From AP-15 sp963700185 (GTDB lineage Bacteria > Pseudomonadota > Alphaproteobacteria > ATCC43930 > CGMCC-115725): a stretch of 64,000 nucleotides of DNA. The stretch's first letter is position 1; every line of letters begins with the position of its first letter. Both the position numbers and the translations under genes were made by a program. The DNA lies in NCBI GenBank assembly GCA_963700185.1, contig CAVOWP010000030.1, positions 496,001 to 560,000 of the forward strand, in the 5' to 3' direction. A model generated the notes under the pieces. It did not search any database. It had not been told where the DNA came from and saw only the letters and a list, made by a program, of their open reading frames with translations. This document shows positions 1 through 8,985 of this stretch, piece by piece.

Positions 1-604
1 GGCTTTCGACCGGGTCCAATCGCTTGCCGAGGAGGAAGACGCAGGCGGCAAGGGCGGCGAGCAGCCCGAACGGGTAGCGCCAGCCGATCCATGTGCCGAG
101 CGAGCCCGCGACCAGAAATGCCACGACGCCACCCATGGCCTCCGACGCGCCCAGCCAGCCGAGGGCTTGCGCCTGCTGCCGGCCTCGGTAGTTGGCGGCG
201 ATCAGCACGACCAATGTCGGGATCAATGCGGCCGACGCGGCGCCGGCGACGGCCTGAGCCGCGATCATCATCGTCGCGTACGGGCTCAGAGCCATTATCG
301 CCATCGCCCCGCCGAACAGGACTACCGTCGCCTGAAACACCGATCGTGCGCCGAAGAGCACGCCGATCTTCGCGCCCATCATGACGAGCCCGGCGACGAT
401 CAGCGAGTGGATGACGATAGCCGTCCCTACCGTGGTCGGGGACGTGTTGAAACTGCCGACAATTCCGCCGACGGAGACCCGCAAGGCATTGATGTTGAAG
501 GACATCAGGATCTGGGCCAGCGCGATGACAATCATCGGCAGCCAGGAAGCCTGCAGCTCGGGTTTATCCTCGGCGATCGAAGCAGCGTCAGTCGTCAATC
601 CCAT
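1..604 (-). CDS. MFS transporter, N-terminal part (runs off left edge)
   Basis: About 200 residues read on the minus strand from the ATG at 604 to the window edge without a stop. The visible part holds a short polar N-terminus and about six hydrophobic segments. It closely resembles the start of the intact MFS protein at 1729-3363 (shared WxPMxxIALxQxLMS near the start, then alternating helices with a conserved LIAxNYxGxQQAxALG-type segment), so the two are paralogues of the EmrB/QacA drug-exporter type. It is the last gene seen in a minus-strand run glutaminase - MFS - asparaginase - MFS, 82 bp after the asparaginase stop. The substrate is unknown. Confidence 0.85.
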   Translation of the reverse strand, partial: MGLTTDAASIAEDKPELQASWLPMIVIALAQILMSFNINALRVSVGGIVGSFNTSPTTVGTAIVIHSLIVAGLVMMGAKIGVLFGARSVFQATVVLFGGAMAIMALSPYATMMIAAQAVAGAASAALIPTLVVLIAANYRGRQQAQALGWLGASEAMGGVVAFLVAGSLGTWIGWRYPFGLLAALAACVFLLGKRLDPVES

Positions 605-686
605 TGCTCCCGAGAATTGATGGACGGCGGCCTGGCACCCGCCATTCCTGAGATCCCCCCGATCGCGACAGAGCGGCAGGCGCGGT

Positions 687-1670
687 TTACTGATAGGGCG
701 CGAAGGCTTCGGCGACTGTGCTGCGGTCTACTATGGTGCGCAGAATAAGGCCCAGCAGCAGGCGTGCTTTGAGGCCGGACAGGTAGCCGGCGGGCACGAG
801 ATTGCGGGCGAGCAGGTCGATCTCGGATCCCGGATAGCCGTAGGTGCGGGTGAAGACAGGACCGGTCATCGCCCGCGAAGCCAGCACTACCGGGATCTTG
901 GCGGCGAGGTCGCCGACGATTGGCGCGGCGTCTGCCGGCACATGCCCGGCACCTATCCCTTCGATGACGACGCCGGCATAGCCGAGACCAGGCAGAGCAT
1001 TCATCATGCGCCCGTCGTCTCCCATCGCCCATTTGACGAGCGCGACGGGAGCCGGGGGGCCGTCCGCAGACGGCAGGGTCGGCGTTCGCGACACCCGGAC
1101 GAAGAACCGGGGCCGGCCCTCGACGACGGCGCCGAGCGGGCCTACCAGTGGTGAAGAGAAAGCCGAAGGCAAGGTGGTATGCGACTTCTGCACAAAGCGT
1201 GCGGGGTGAATATCGTAATTCAGCACCGCGAGAGTGCCGAGGCCGCGCGCTTCGGGCGCCGCGGCGACCCGTGCGGCCGCGAGCAGATTGGCCGGTCCAT
1301 CCGCCCCGGGTGCATCGGCCCCGCGCATGGCACCGGTGACGACGACCGGCTTCTCGCCCCCCACCAGCACGTCGAGGAGGAAGGCGGATTCTTCGATCGT
1401 GTCGGTGCCCTGGATGACGACGGCGCCGTCGAAGCCGGAGGCGAAGCCCTTCTCGATCGTGCGCGCGACTTCGACGAGGTCCCCGGGCGTGAGTGAGGGG
1501 CTGGGCAGGCGAAACGGCGAGTGCGCCTCGATCTCCGCCACTTCGGCGAGCGCCGGCACCGAAGCCACCAGTTCTTCGGCTCCGAGTTTCGGTGCAATGC
1601 CGCCCGAGTCGCTCGGCACCATGGTGATCGTCCCGCCGAGCGACAAAACGAGCAACCGCGGCTTGGTCAT
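687..1670 (-). CDS. L-asparaginase (type I/II asparaginase family)
   Basis: 327 residues, the usual length for bacterial asparaginases. It hydrolyses L-asparagine, and often glutamine, to the acid and ammonia. The first active-site motif, LGGTITM with Thr at about residue 14, sits at the N-terminus. The second, QGTDTIEE, lies near residue 90 and carries the Thr-Asp pair that works with Lys in the GAMR region. No signal peptide is visible, so a cytoplasmic enzyme is likely. The start is supported by a G-rich stretch just upstream of the ATG. It lies between two MFS genes and downstream of glutaminase, which suggests one amide-amino-acid utilisation unit. An unrelated second asparaginase-type enzyme (Ntn-hydrolase) is at 51877. 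Confidence 0.93.
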   Translation of the reverse strand: MTKPRLLVLSLGGTITMVPSDSGGIAPKLGAEELVASVPALAEVAEIEAHSPFRLPSPSLTPGDLVEVARTIEKGFASGFDGAVVIQGTDTIEESAFLLDVLVGGEKPVVVTGAMRGADAPGADGPANLLAAARVAAAPEARGLGTLAVLNYDIHPARFVQKSHTTLPSAFSSPLVGPLGAVVEGRPRFFVRVSRTPTLPSADGPPAPVALVKWAMGDDGRMMNALPGLGYAGVVIEGIGAGHVPADAAPIVGDLAAKIPVVLASRAMTGPVFTRTYGYPGSEIDLLARNLVPAGYLSGLKARLLLGLILRTIVDRSTVAEAFAPYQ

Positions 1671-1685
1671 GGCGCGGTCCCCCCA

Positions 1686-1721
1686 GGAGTTCCCAGGGGA
1701 GTTCCCAGGGGAGTTCCCCGA
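1686..1721. repeat. Three 12-bp tandem repeats between MFS and asparaginase genes
   Basis: The unit GGAGTTCCCAGG starts at 1686, 1698 and 1710, giving an exact 12-bp period. The core GGGAGTTCCC is nearly palindromic. The array fills most of the 58-bp gap between the asparaginase start (1670) and the stop of the upstream MFS gene (1729). It could be an operator, an mRNA element or slippage-generated sequence. Confidence 0.8.
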
Positions 1722-1728
1722 GGCAAGA

Positions 1729-3363
1729 TCACGCCCTCTGTGGCGGCGGCTCGGCCGGGATCTCGCCCGGCTTGTAGTCGGGCAACCGGCCGGCCGCGAC
1801 GATCGTCAACAGGGCGAGACCCGCCATCGCCAGGAGGCCGATCTTCAGCGCCCGCAAACGCGCCTCGGTATTGATGCGAACCGCCTCCTCGACCTGTTCC
1901 GGCGTCGCCGTCGTGCGCTGCATGATCCCGAGCAGCCGGTCGTTGTTGACGAAGTTGATATTGTCGAGATCGATTTGCGACTGGATCTCCGGCGGCAGCC
2001 GCGGATTGTCGGCGAGACTGCGCATGATGCCGGCGCTCAGCAGGCCGACGACGAGAGCGCCCGCAACCGCCGTGCCCACGGCAGCGGCAAGATTGTTCGT
2101 CGTCCCACGCAAGGATCCGACATCGCCGGCGAGCTCCTTGGGTGAGGCGGTGACAAGCACATTGAACAGCAGGGTCACCAACGCACCCTGCCCGACCCCG
2201 AATGCAAACAGGCCGAGGATCACGGGGAAGGTTTCCCAGTCGTTGTGGACGACGAAGGCCAACCATATCAGCGCGGCGGCCACTAGAATGAAAGCGAGGC
2301 GTCCGATCTGTCGCGGGGATAGCGTGTCGTAAAGCCGCACGATCAACATCGCCGTGAAGAACACCGTCAAGTTGAACGGCATCATCGCGATCGCCGTGTC
2401 CAGCGGCGTACGGCCTTGCACGATCTGAATATAAAGCGGCACCATGAAGTTGAGGCCGGCCTCGAGGGCGACGACCGCAAACATCGCATAGACGGCAGCC
2501 CGCTCCTCACGCGACTCGATCACCTGCAGAGCCAGCAGCGGCGTCTTGCCGGCCGCCTGACGCCGCCGGGTCCAGCCGATGAAAGCCTGGCCCAGCGCGA
2601 TGCCGACCACAATTAAAACCGGCGCGGGCGAAAGGCCCAAGATGTCGAACGGCGCCCCTGGCCGCGCCACGCCGAGGCCCCAGCGGTTCAAATTGTTGAA
2701 ACCGAAGCTGATCAGAATGATCGCCGCCGCGGCGAGCACGACGCCTACGACGTCAATACTGATCTCCGCCCGCGCATGGTCCGGCTTCAGCCGGAAGCTC
2801 AGAAAGAAGACGAGCGCCGACAGAACGATAAGGATGCCGAAGGCGGGACGCCATCCGATAAAGGTGCCAAGCACGCCGCCGATCAGGAACGCCGCGACGC
2901 CGGCGCCGGCGCGCGCCGAACCGAGTGCGCCCAAGGCAGTCGCCTGCTGAACGCCATGATAATTTTCAGCAATCAGCGCGACCAGCGACGGAACAAGCGC
3001 CGCCCCCGCCAAGCCGCACAATAACTGCGCGGTCAACATCACATTTGCCGTCGGACTGAAGGTCATCAGCACCTGAGCGAGGCCGAACAACGCCACCACG
3101 GTGCGGAAGACCCACAGCGCCCCGAACCGCTGATTCAGCTTGGCGCCGAGCATCACAAAACCGGCGACGGCGAGCGAATATGTGACGATGCCGGTTGCGA
3201 CGGTTGTCGGCGGAACCCCGAAACTCGCCACCATGCCGCCGAGCGCAACGGGGAGCGAAGCCACGTTGTAAGACATCAGCACCTGGCCGAGCGCAATCGC
3301 GACCATCGGCACCCATGAGGCTCGTGCCTCGGTTTGTGCACCTACCGCAAATTCCGCTGTCAT
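1729..3363 (-). CDS. MFS transporter, EmrB/QacA (14-TM, DHA2-like)
   Basis: 544 residues with about 14 hydrophobic segments, the size and layout of drug:H+ antiporters of the DHA2 family. The N-terminal half contains ALGSARAGAGVAAFLIGG, matching the motif C region (GPxxGG-like) of exporters, and the C-terminus ends in a Pro-rich cytoplasmic tail. It lies 52 bp downstream of the glutaminase gene on the same strand, so the two are probably co-transcribed. A paralogue follows asparaginase at the window edge. The substrate cannot be read from sequence; export of amino-acid-like products or of a toxic amide is possible but is inference. Confidence 0.9.
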   Translation of the reverse strand: MTAEFAVGAQTEARASWVPMVAIALGQVLMSYNVASLPVALGGMVASFGVPPTTVATGIVTYSLAVAGFVMLGAKLNQRFGALWVFRTVVALFGLAQVLMTFSPTANVMLTAQLLCGLAGAALVPSLVALIAENYHGVQQATALGALGSARAGAGVAAFLIGGVLGTFIGWRPAFGILIVLSALVFFLSFRLKPDHARAEISIDVVGVVLAAAAIILISFGFNNLNRWGLGVARPGAPFDILGLSPAPVLIVVGIALGQAFIGWTRRRQAAGKTPLLALQVIESREERAAVYAMFAVVALEAGLNFMVPLYIQIVQGRTPLDTAIAMMPFNLTVFFTAMLIVRLYDTLSPRQIGRLAFILVAAALIWLAFVVHNDWETFPVILGLFAFGVGQGALVTLLFNVLVTASPKELAGDVGSLRGTTNNLAAAVGTAVAGALVVGLLSAGIMRSLADNPRLPPEIQSQIDLDNINFVNNDRLLGIMQRTTATPEQVEEAVRINTEARLRALKIGLLAMAGLALLTIVAAGRLPDYKPGEIPAEPPPQRA

Positions 3364-3415
3364 CGCGTTTCACTTCCACATCAAGCTGTTTTTGCCGGAT
3401 TGCAGGCCGGGCTTA

Positions 3416-4420
3416 TCAATGATCAGGCTGCGAGGCAAACAGGTTCAACCCCAATCGCTCGGACAAGAACTTGGTGGCGCGTTGGCCCTTGACGCTGTTG
3501 CCGGCGCCATCGAGCAGCGGGGCGAAGGTGCCCAGACCACCCTTGCCCGGCGAGATCGTCACGATCCCGCCGCTGACCCCGCTCTTGCCCGGCAGCCCGA
3601 TATCGTAGAGCCAGTCGCCGGATAATTCGTAGAGACCGGAGGTTGCCAGAGCCGCGAGCACGCGCTTGCTGTGGGAGGCATCGATGACCCGCTCTCCGGT
3701 TACTGGGTTGACGCCCCCGTCGGCGAGGGTGGCGCCCATGACCGCGAGATCCTTTACCGTCACGCCGAGCGAACACTGTTTCGTATAGATGTCGGTCGTC
3801 TCGAGCGCATCGAAGTACATCCGGCCGTAGCCTTCCAGCAGTTTCGCGATGCCACGATTGCGGAAATTCGTCGCCGCCTCCGACCGGTACACCTCCTCGT
3901 CGAGCTCGAGGGAACGTCCGGCAAAACGGGACAACCCGTCCCGGATGAATTCCCACTTCGCGTCTGCCGTTTCGCCCTGAGCGAGGCTCGTCGTGGCGAT
4001 CGCGCCGGCATTGACCATCGGGTTCATCGTCCGATGCGGGTTCAGCTCGATCGCCATTACCGAGTTGAACGGCAGGCCCGTACTGTTGACGCCGATCCGC
4101 TCGCGGGCCGGCTCGGCGCCGATCGCCTGGCAGACCAGCGCGAACACGAAAGGCTTGGAGATGCTCTGGATCGAGAATTGGTACCCGGTGTTCCCGGCGG
4201 TGTGGATCGCACCATTGGTCTCGACCACGCACAGACCGAAGAGGCGGCGTGGCGTGCGGGCGAGGGCCGGGATGTAATCTGCGACTTTCCCCTCATCGAC
4301 GGTCTTGAACCGCTCGTGGGCCTCGGCCAGCAACATGTCCACCCGCTCGGCGGGTGGCAGATGCCCAGTCGAGACATAGGCGGTCCCGGTTACTTCATCG
4401 ATGTCGAGCGGCGTGCGCAT
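3416..4420 (-). CDS. glsA: Glutaminase (GlsA family)
   Basis: 334 residues, slightly longer than the usual ~305-310. Hydrolyses L-glutamine to glutamate and ammonia. It has the beta-lactamase-like fold signature SISKPF at residues 86-91, where Ser86 and Lys89 form the SxxK catalytic pair. Further family motifs are NSVMAIEL, MVNAGAIATTSL and the C-terminal GLPGKSGVSGGI. It heads the minus-strand group with an MFS exporter, asparaginase and another MFS protein. No signal peptide is seen. GlsA enzymes are linked to acid resistance in enterobacteria; here the neighbourhood favours amide catabolism. Confidence 0.95.
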   Translation of the reverse strand: MRTPLDIDEVTGTAYVSTGHLPPAERVDMLLAEAHERFKTVDEGKVADYIPALARTPRRLFGLCVVETNGAIHTAGNTGYQFSIQSISKPFVFALVCQAIGAEPARERIGVNSTGLPFNSVMAIELNPHRTMNPMVNAGAIATTSLAQGETADAKWEFIRDGLSRFAGRSLELDEEVYRSEAATNFRNRGIAKLLEGYGRMYFDALETTDIYTKQCSLGVTVKDLAVMGATLADGGVNPVTGERVIDASHSKRVLAALATSGLYELSGDWLYDIGLPGKSGVSGGIVTISPGKGGLGTFAPLLDGAGNSVKGQRATKFLSERLGLNLFASQPDH

Positions 4421-4551
4421 TGATCACTTCCTCCCGCCATACCTTGCCTTCTCCAAACCCCCAGTTTCGGCGCTGCCCCGTAGGGGGGCGATTGCGCGGG
4501 GTAGTTTCTGCCCGCGGCCACTCAACGAGCAGAACCGTCGAGGCCGATCCG

Positions 4552-5016
4552 TCAGCCCGGCGCCGGCCGCGCGGAGCCCTGCGGCTGACTCATCGAGGGC
4601 CCCATGCCGGGCACCGTATTGCCGAGACTAAACATGCACGCAGCAAAGGCGTTGTCGAACTGCGCTTGGATCGACATCTGGGCGTTGGAAGATCCGACCG
4701 CGCCTAACCCTGCGCCCCCGAGCGCACCGCTCGCCGCGCCAATTCCTGCACCTCGGCCGCCGCCAATCGCCCCGCCCAACCCTGCACCGAGGGCCGTCGT
4801 CAGCGCCGCCGTACCGAGCCCGCGAAGATTAGCTCCCTGCACTTGGTCTGCCACGGCCTGCTGGGCGAACTGCCGACACGTCGCTTGATCGTTTTGGAAA
4901 CTTGCGAGCGATGTGTTCGGCCCCGGCATGACCGGAACGGTGGATCCCATCGGCGTCTGCGCGCAGGCACCTAGAACCATCGCGCCTGCCAAAGCGGTAA
5001 AAGTATATGATTTCAT
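4552..5016 (-). CDS. Glycine-zipper outer-membrane lipoprotein
   Basis: 154 residues from the ATG at 5016, chosen because GAGGGGTGA sits just upstream and because the N-terminus from there is a lipoprotein signal peptide (LAGAMVLGAC, lipobox LGAC with the Cys at about residue 17). The central third is a Gly/Ala-rich zipper (GAGLGGAIGGGRGAGIG...), typical of 17-kDa surface-antigen/YMGG-like lipoproteins thought to insert in or coat the outer membrane. Two later Cys residues may form a disulfide. An upstream ATG at 5070 would hide the signal peptide. The specific function is unknown. Confidence 0.85.
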   Translation of the reverse strand: MKSYTFTALAGAMVLGACAQTPMGSTVPVMPGPNTSLASFQNDQATCRQFAQQAVADQVQGANLRGLGTAALTTALGAGLGGAIGGGRGAGIGAASGALGGAGLGAVGSSNAQMSIQAQFDNAFAACMFSLGNTVPGMGPSMSQPQGSARPAPG

Positions 5017-5237
5017 CGTTGCGTCACCCCTCGCATGGACTGAATTGGTGGCAAGCCGCGTCCCAACCATGACCTGTGTCTAGAACTACAGCGGCTCATC
5101 AGCTAGAGGCCAAGCCATTCTCAGCAACCACCCCGCATAGGCTAATCACATCGAATTCGGTTGTCTTGTACTGCGAGTCCCACGAATATGCGCGACGTCC
5201 CAATCGACATTTGAGGCGGACGTAGAGAGGTCCGGCC

Positions 5238-6242
5238 ATGCCGGGGAGTAGCGTCACCAGCTTTGCCGACCCATGCGCATATCAGGAAGCCGTCCGGTCC
5301 GCGCAGGTGGAGGTCCTCGTCACCGCGCGAGGCGATTTCCATACCCAGCTGACCCGCATCGACCTGCACAATCTCTCTATGCAGAGCGGTCGAGAGACGC
5401 TGCCTCGGGTTGGCCGCGGCGCGATGAACGCGGAGCGGACAGCGATTTACTTCCTCGTCGGCGCGGATCAGGCAGCGGGGCAGCACTGCGGCGTCGAGCT
5501 GTCGCCGGGTGAAATTGTCATAAATGCGGCGGGGTCGACATACCACCATGTGACCTCGGCACTCTGTCACTGGGGGGACGTGTCGCTTACCGCGGATGAG
5601 CTCGCCGCTGCCGGACGCGCCCTTGCTGGGTGCTATCTCACACCATCCGACTTACCAAAAATCCTAAGGCCGCGGCCGGCCTTGATGTCGCGCCTCTTGG
5701 ACCTGCATGAAGCCGCGGGAAGTCTCGCCCGAACGGCGCCCGACCTTCTTGCGCAGTCCGAGGTGGCTCGAGCGCTGGAGCAGGCTGTCATGCACGCAAT
5801 GATCGCGTGCATAACCGATGGAGAGGCTGATCAGCGTTACGTCGACAATCGGTACCACCGGATAGTGCTTGTGCGGTTCGAGGAGGTGCTGGCCGAGAAC
5901 GCCAACGCGCCGCTGCATCTCGAGGAAATCTGCTCAGCCATCGGCACGCCGGAGCGGACGTTGCGTTCAGTTTGCCAGAAGCATCTGGGCATGAGCCCGA
6001 TCCGTTATCTCTGGTTGCGACGGATGCACCTGGCCCACCGAGCTCTGCTGAAGGCTGATCCGGCGACAGCCACCGTGACATCGATCGCCACTGACCAGGG
6101 CTTCTGGGAACTCGGAAAGTTCTCCATCGCCTATCGCTCGCTGTTCGGGGAGTCTCCTTCAGCGACCCTTCGCCGGCGTCCCGAGGACCTGCCGAGCCGG
6201 CAAGGTTCGCCATTTGCGCTGCCGTCTGCCGTTTCGGCATAG
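5238..6242 (+). CDS. AraC-family transcriptional regulator
   Basis: 334 residues. The N-terminal ~200 residues form a variable sensing domain. The C-terminal ~100 residues carry the double helix-turn-helix of AraC/XylS proteins: LEEICSAIGTPERTLRSVCQ (first HTH), MSPIRYLWLRRMHLAHRAL (linker helix) and a second HTH ending in FGESPSATLRR. It is paralogous over its whole length to the next gene (6350), with both sharing GDF near residue 33, SALCHW/SGACHW and the HTH region. It lies upstream of two further AraC genes and a group of secreted small proteins, which are plausible targets, although no operator can be identified by eye. Confidence 0.92.
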   Translation: MPGSSVTSFADPCAYQEAVRSAQVEVLVTARGDFHTQLTRIDLHNLSMQSGRETLPRVGRGAMNAERTAIYFLVGADQAAGQHCGVELSPGEIVINAAGSTYHHVTSALCHWGDVSLTADELAAAGRALAGCYLTPSDLPKILRPRPALMSRLLDLHEAAGSLARTAPDLLAQSEVARALEQAVMHAMIACITDGEADQRYVDNRYHRIVLVRFEEVLAENANAPLHLEEICSAIGTPERTLRSVCQKHLGMSPIRYLWLRRMHLAHRALLKADPATATVTSIATDQGFWELGKFSIAYRSLFGESPSATLRRRPEDLPSRQGSPFALPSAVSA

Positions 6243-6349
6243 ACGGCATCGACGAGTCGCCATCACTCTGCCGCCGGCTCACAGCGCTGCCCCTCCTCGC
6301 CCGGCGCCCAGCGTGGGTCACATTCGCAAGCTCAGCAAGGTGGCAGCGG

Positions 6350-7330
6350 ATGCGGGAGAGTGGAACATTCGCCTTTAGCGATCCCGATGATTTCCGAGCC
6401 CACCTGCGCAAGGCGGGCATCGAGCTCTTCCTTACGGTCTCCGGCGATTTCAAGGCGCGCCTGACCCACGCCGAGTTGCCCCACCTGCGCCTGCTGTACA
6501 TCCGGGAAGAGCGGCCGCGCATCGCCTATGTCTCGTTGGCACGGAACCTGGTTTTTGTGACGTTTGCGGCACAATCCGGTTCGCCGCTGCTATGGGGCGG
6601 GGTTGAGCTGCGGCCGAGCGATGTTGTCTTCCACAGCCAGGGCGAGCATATGCATCAGCGGACGAGCGGCGCCTGCCACTGGGCCTCCATTTCACAGACC
6701 CCCGAGCACTTCGCAGGCTGCGGCAAGGCCCTCACAGGGAAAGATCTTGTGCCGCCGTCGGCCGGTCAGGTGCTGCGCCTTTCCCCGTCCGCAGTGGGCC
6801 CCCTCCGGCAGCTGCACGCGGACGCCCGGCGCCTTGTCGAGAAGAAGCCCCAGTTGGTTGCGCACCCGGAGGTCGCCCGCGCGCTCGAACAAGATCTGAT
6901 CTACGCGCTCGTCACCTGCTTAACGGCCGCGGCTCATCGCCAGCATGTGGCGCCGAGACACCACCGGGCCCATATTATGCGCCAATTCGAAGAGGCGCTG
7001 GCGGCGCACTCCGAGCGCGTCCCGCACCTGCCAGACCTGTGCAAGGCCATCGGGGTGCCCGAGCGGACCTTGCGTGCGTGCTGCGCAGAATTCCTGGGCA
7101 TGAGCCCCGTCCGATATTTGCGTCTGCGGCGCCTGGGGATGGTGCGGGCGGCGCTGTGTCGCGCGGATCCTACGACGGCCAATGTCTCGGACATCGCCAG
7201 ACGACACGGGTTCCTGCAACTCGGTCGCTTCGCCGCACAATATCGTGCCGTGTTCGGGGAGGCCCCGTCGGCCGCGCTGCAGCGTGCCCCGAGGGATACG
7301 CATGACACCACCCGTGCCGAATCTGCATAA
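6350..7330 (+). CDS. AraC-family transcriptional regulator (paralogue of 5238 gene)
   Basis: 326 residues with the same architecture as its upstream neighbour: a sensing domain, then a C-terminal double HTH (LPDLCKAIGVPERTLRACCA, then MSPVRYLRLRRLGMVRAAL, then a second HTH ending FGEAPSAALQR). The first starts ~107 bp before this one after a short gap, so this looks like an old tandem duplication followed by divergence. The start at 6350 follows a GGTGGCAG-type purine-rich stretch. Ligand and target genes are unknown. Confidence 0.9.
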   Translation: MRESGTFAFSDPDDFRAHLRKAGIELFLTVSGDFKARLTHAELPHLRLLYIREERPRIAYVSLARNLVFVTFAAQSGSPLLWGGVELRPSDVVFHSQGEHMHQRTSGACHWASISQTPEHFAGCGKALTGKDLVPPSAGQVLRLSPSAVGPLRQLHADARRLVEKKPQLVAHPEVARALEQDLIYALVTCLTAAAHRQHVAPRHHRAHIMRQFEEALAAHSERVPHLPDLCKAIGVPERTLRACCAEFLGMSPVRYLRLRRLGMVRAALCRADPTTANVSDIARRHGFLQLGRFAAQYRAVFGEAPSAALQRAPRDTHDTTRAESA

Positions 7331-7498
7331 ATGCTTGGCAGTCTCCCGCCTGTCACGTACCATCAAGAAAGCGAGCGAGATGCGCTTTTTGCCGAATCGG
7401 CATAGCGAGTGAAGGACGCCATCGTCCAGAGTCGGAAGCTCGCGTGATAAGCAGCTCACCACGATTGCGGTCCTTTCGCCAGGAAAGCGCAGGACACC

Positions 7499-8512
7499 AT
7501 GATACCGGACAGTTTTGCGACATACACTCTTCGCCCGCGGGATCAGCTCGAAGTCTGGCACGAGTGGTATCAGCCGGTCCTCGACATCGCACCCAAGCAC
7601 CCGCCTGACGGATTTCCGGCCGAGATCCATCTCTGGAGGCTGGGTAGCTTCGCAATGAGCCGAACCTCGGCGCCGCCTGTAGATGTCGCGCGCACGCGGG
7701 GCCACCTCAGGCGCGATGCCGTCGATCACTGGGTCATCAGCTATTGCGCGCGGGGCGCCCACTCGGCCACGACTGCGGGCACCTCGGTCGAAGTGCCTTC
7801 GAGAGTGCCCTACCTCTGGTCGTTGGGGCAAGAATTCTACCACGAGCGGACGCATGCCGATCGCGTCCAATTACTCATGACGCGCGACGCATTCCGGGAT
7901 ATTGCGCCAGTGCTCGATGCAGCTCTCGGGTCGACCCTGGACACGCCTCTCGGACATCTGCTCGGCGACTACATGATTGCCTTGGAGCGCCGCCTGCCGA
8001 CCGTCACGGCGGCCGATCTCCCTCGACTTGCCAACGCTGTGGGAGCCATGGTCGGCGCCGCGGTCGCCCCATCGGCCGAGCGAGTCGCCATCGCCCGGCC
8101 GCAAATCGATGTGGGCCGGAAGGAGCGGGTGCGACAGGCCGTCCGCAGGCACCTGCGGACGCCGACCTTAGGGCCGAGGACCCTCGGCCGGCTGGTCGGA
8201 ATGTCCCGGTCCAATCTCTATCGGCTGTTCGAAGACACAGGTGGCGTGGCCCGTTACATTCAACGTGAGCGGCTGCTAGAAGCGCATGCGGTCTTGACCG
8301 ATCCCGCGATCACCAAGTCGATCTCCGCGATTGCCGACGACCTCTGCTTCCCGGACGCCTCGGGCTTCAGTCGCACCTTCAGACGAGAGTTCGGCCACAG
8401 CCCCGGCGAGGTACGGTCAGCGGCGCTGGCCGGGCTGGCGTCACCAGTGCCACTGCGCGGTCTTGCGCGGCCAGAGGGCGCGGATTTCGGCGACCTCCTT
8501 CGCGGCTTCTAG
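7499..8512 (+). CDS. AraC-family regulator with AraC-binding-like N-terminal domain
   Basis: 337 residues and a different subfamily from the two preceding regulators. The N-terminal half reads as the AraC-binding-like domain seen in FeaR/EutR-type proteins (HWVISYCARG, then VPYLWSLGQEF). The C-terminal HTH is LGRLVGMSRSNLYRLFEDTG, followed by IADDLCFPDASGFSRTFRRE and GHSPGEVR, the classic second HTH and closing motif. A short stretch very like its first HTH recurs at 12643-12720, downstream of the GrrA locus. Third AraC gene in a row, all plus strand. Confidence 0.92.
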   Translation: MIPDSFATYTLRPRDQLEVWHEWYQPVLDIAPKHPPDGFPAEIHLWRLGSFAMSRTSAPPVDVARTRGHLRRDAVDHWVISYCARGAHSATTAGTSVEVPSRVPYLWSLGQEFYHERTHADRVQLLMTRDAFRDIAPVLDAALGSTLDTPLGHLLGDYMIALERRLPTVTAADLPRLANAVGAMVGAAVAPSAERVAIARPQIDVGRKERVRQAVRRHLRTPTLGPRTLGRLVGMSRSNLYRLFEDTGGVARYIQRERLLEAHAVLTDPAITKSISAIADDLCFPDASGFSRTFRREFGHSPGEVRSAALAGLASPVPLRGLARPEGADFGDLLRGF

Positions 8513-8670
8513 CGGCATGCACGCCGCTAGCGTCAAATCTTCGATACGGCGGATTAAGCGTAAGACCAAGATCCAGTCGAATTGTAACCACCGTCCGGGT
8601 GACGCGGCGATAAACCCGCGACGGCACCCACCCCGGCGGGACGATCGTAGGGCCGCCAGCGAGAGCCCTA

Positions 8671-8919
8671 AATTGGGACGCCCGGTATCGTTCCGGGATT
8701 CCGGGCTCATCTCAGGCATTGCCGACATTGGTACACTGCAACTCGACATCAGAAGTGTAGGAGGGCGGCTGTCATGATCATCAGCACTGCAGTGATTTTG
8801 GCCTTTGCGGCCGCTTGCCTGGCGACGATCGCGACCGCCCCGGCGGCTCTTGCGGAGATGGCGCGACAGCCCGTTGTGGTGAAGCATCACCCGATAGTCA
8901 AACCGGGCGAGGCCTCGTT
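8671..8919 (+). repeat. Duplicated leader plus N-terminal coding block, copy 1
   Basis: About 250 bp that matches 9527-9773 with scattered differences. The match covers ~100 bp of untranslated leader (TTGGGACG, CGGGATTC, GGCTCATCTCAG, GTAGGAGGG), the ribosome binding site, and the first ~46 codons of the small secreted gene at 8774. Because the non-coding leader is conserved as well as the coding part, it probably contains the promoter or operator that both genes share. Confidence 0.8.
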
Positions 8920-8932
8920 CCGCGAGGAATGA
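8774..8932 (+). CDS. Small secreted protein, short paralogue
   Basis: 52 residues, with ATG at 8774 preceded by GTAGGAGGG. The N-terminus is a Sec-type signal peptide (MIISTAVILAFAAACLATIA, cleavage likely after ALA), followed by RQPVVVKHHPIVKPGE. It matches the first ~46 residues of the 118-residue protein at 9628 but ends in a stop shortly after VKPGEAS, so it is either a truncated duplicate or a peptide in its own right. Function is not recognised. Confidence 0.65.
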   Translation: MIISTAVILAFAAACLATIATAPAALAEMARQPVVVKHHPIVKPGEASFREE

Positions 8933-8985
8933 CCGCATTTAACCTGTTGAACCGTTGTTTCATTGCCACGGAGGAGAATCAAGTC

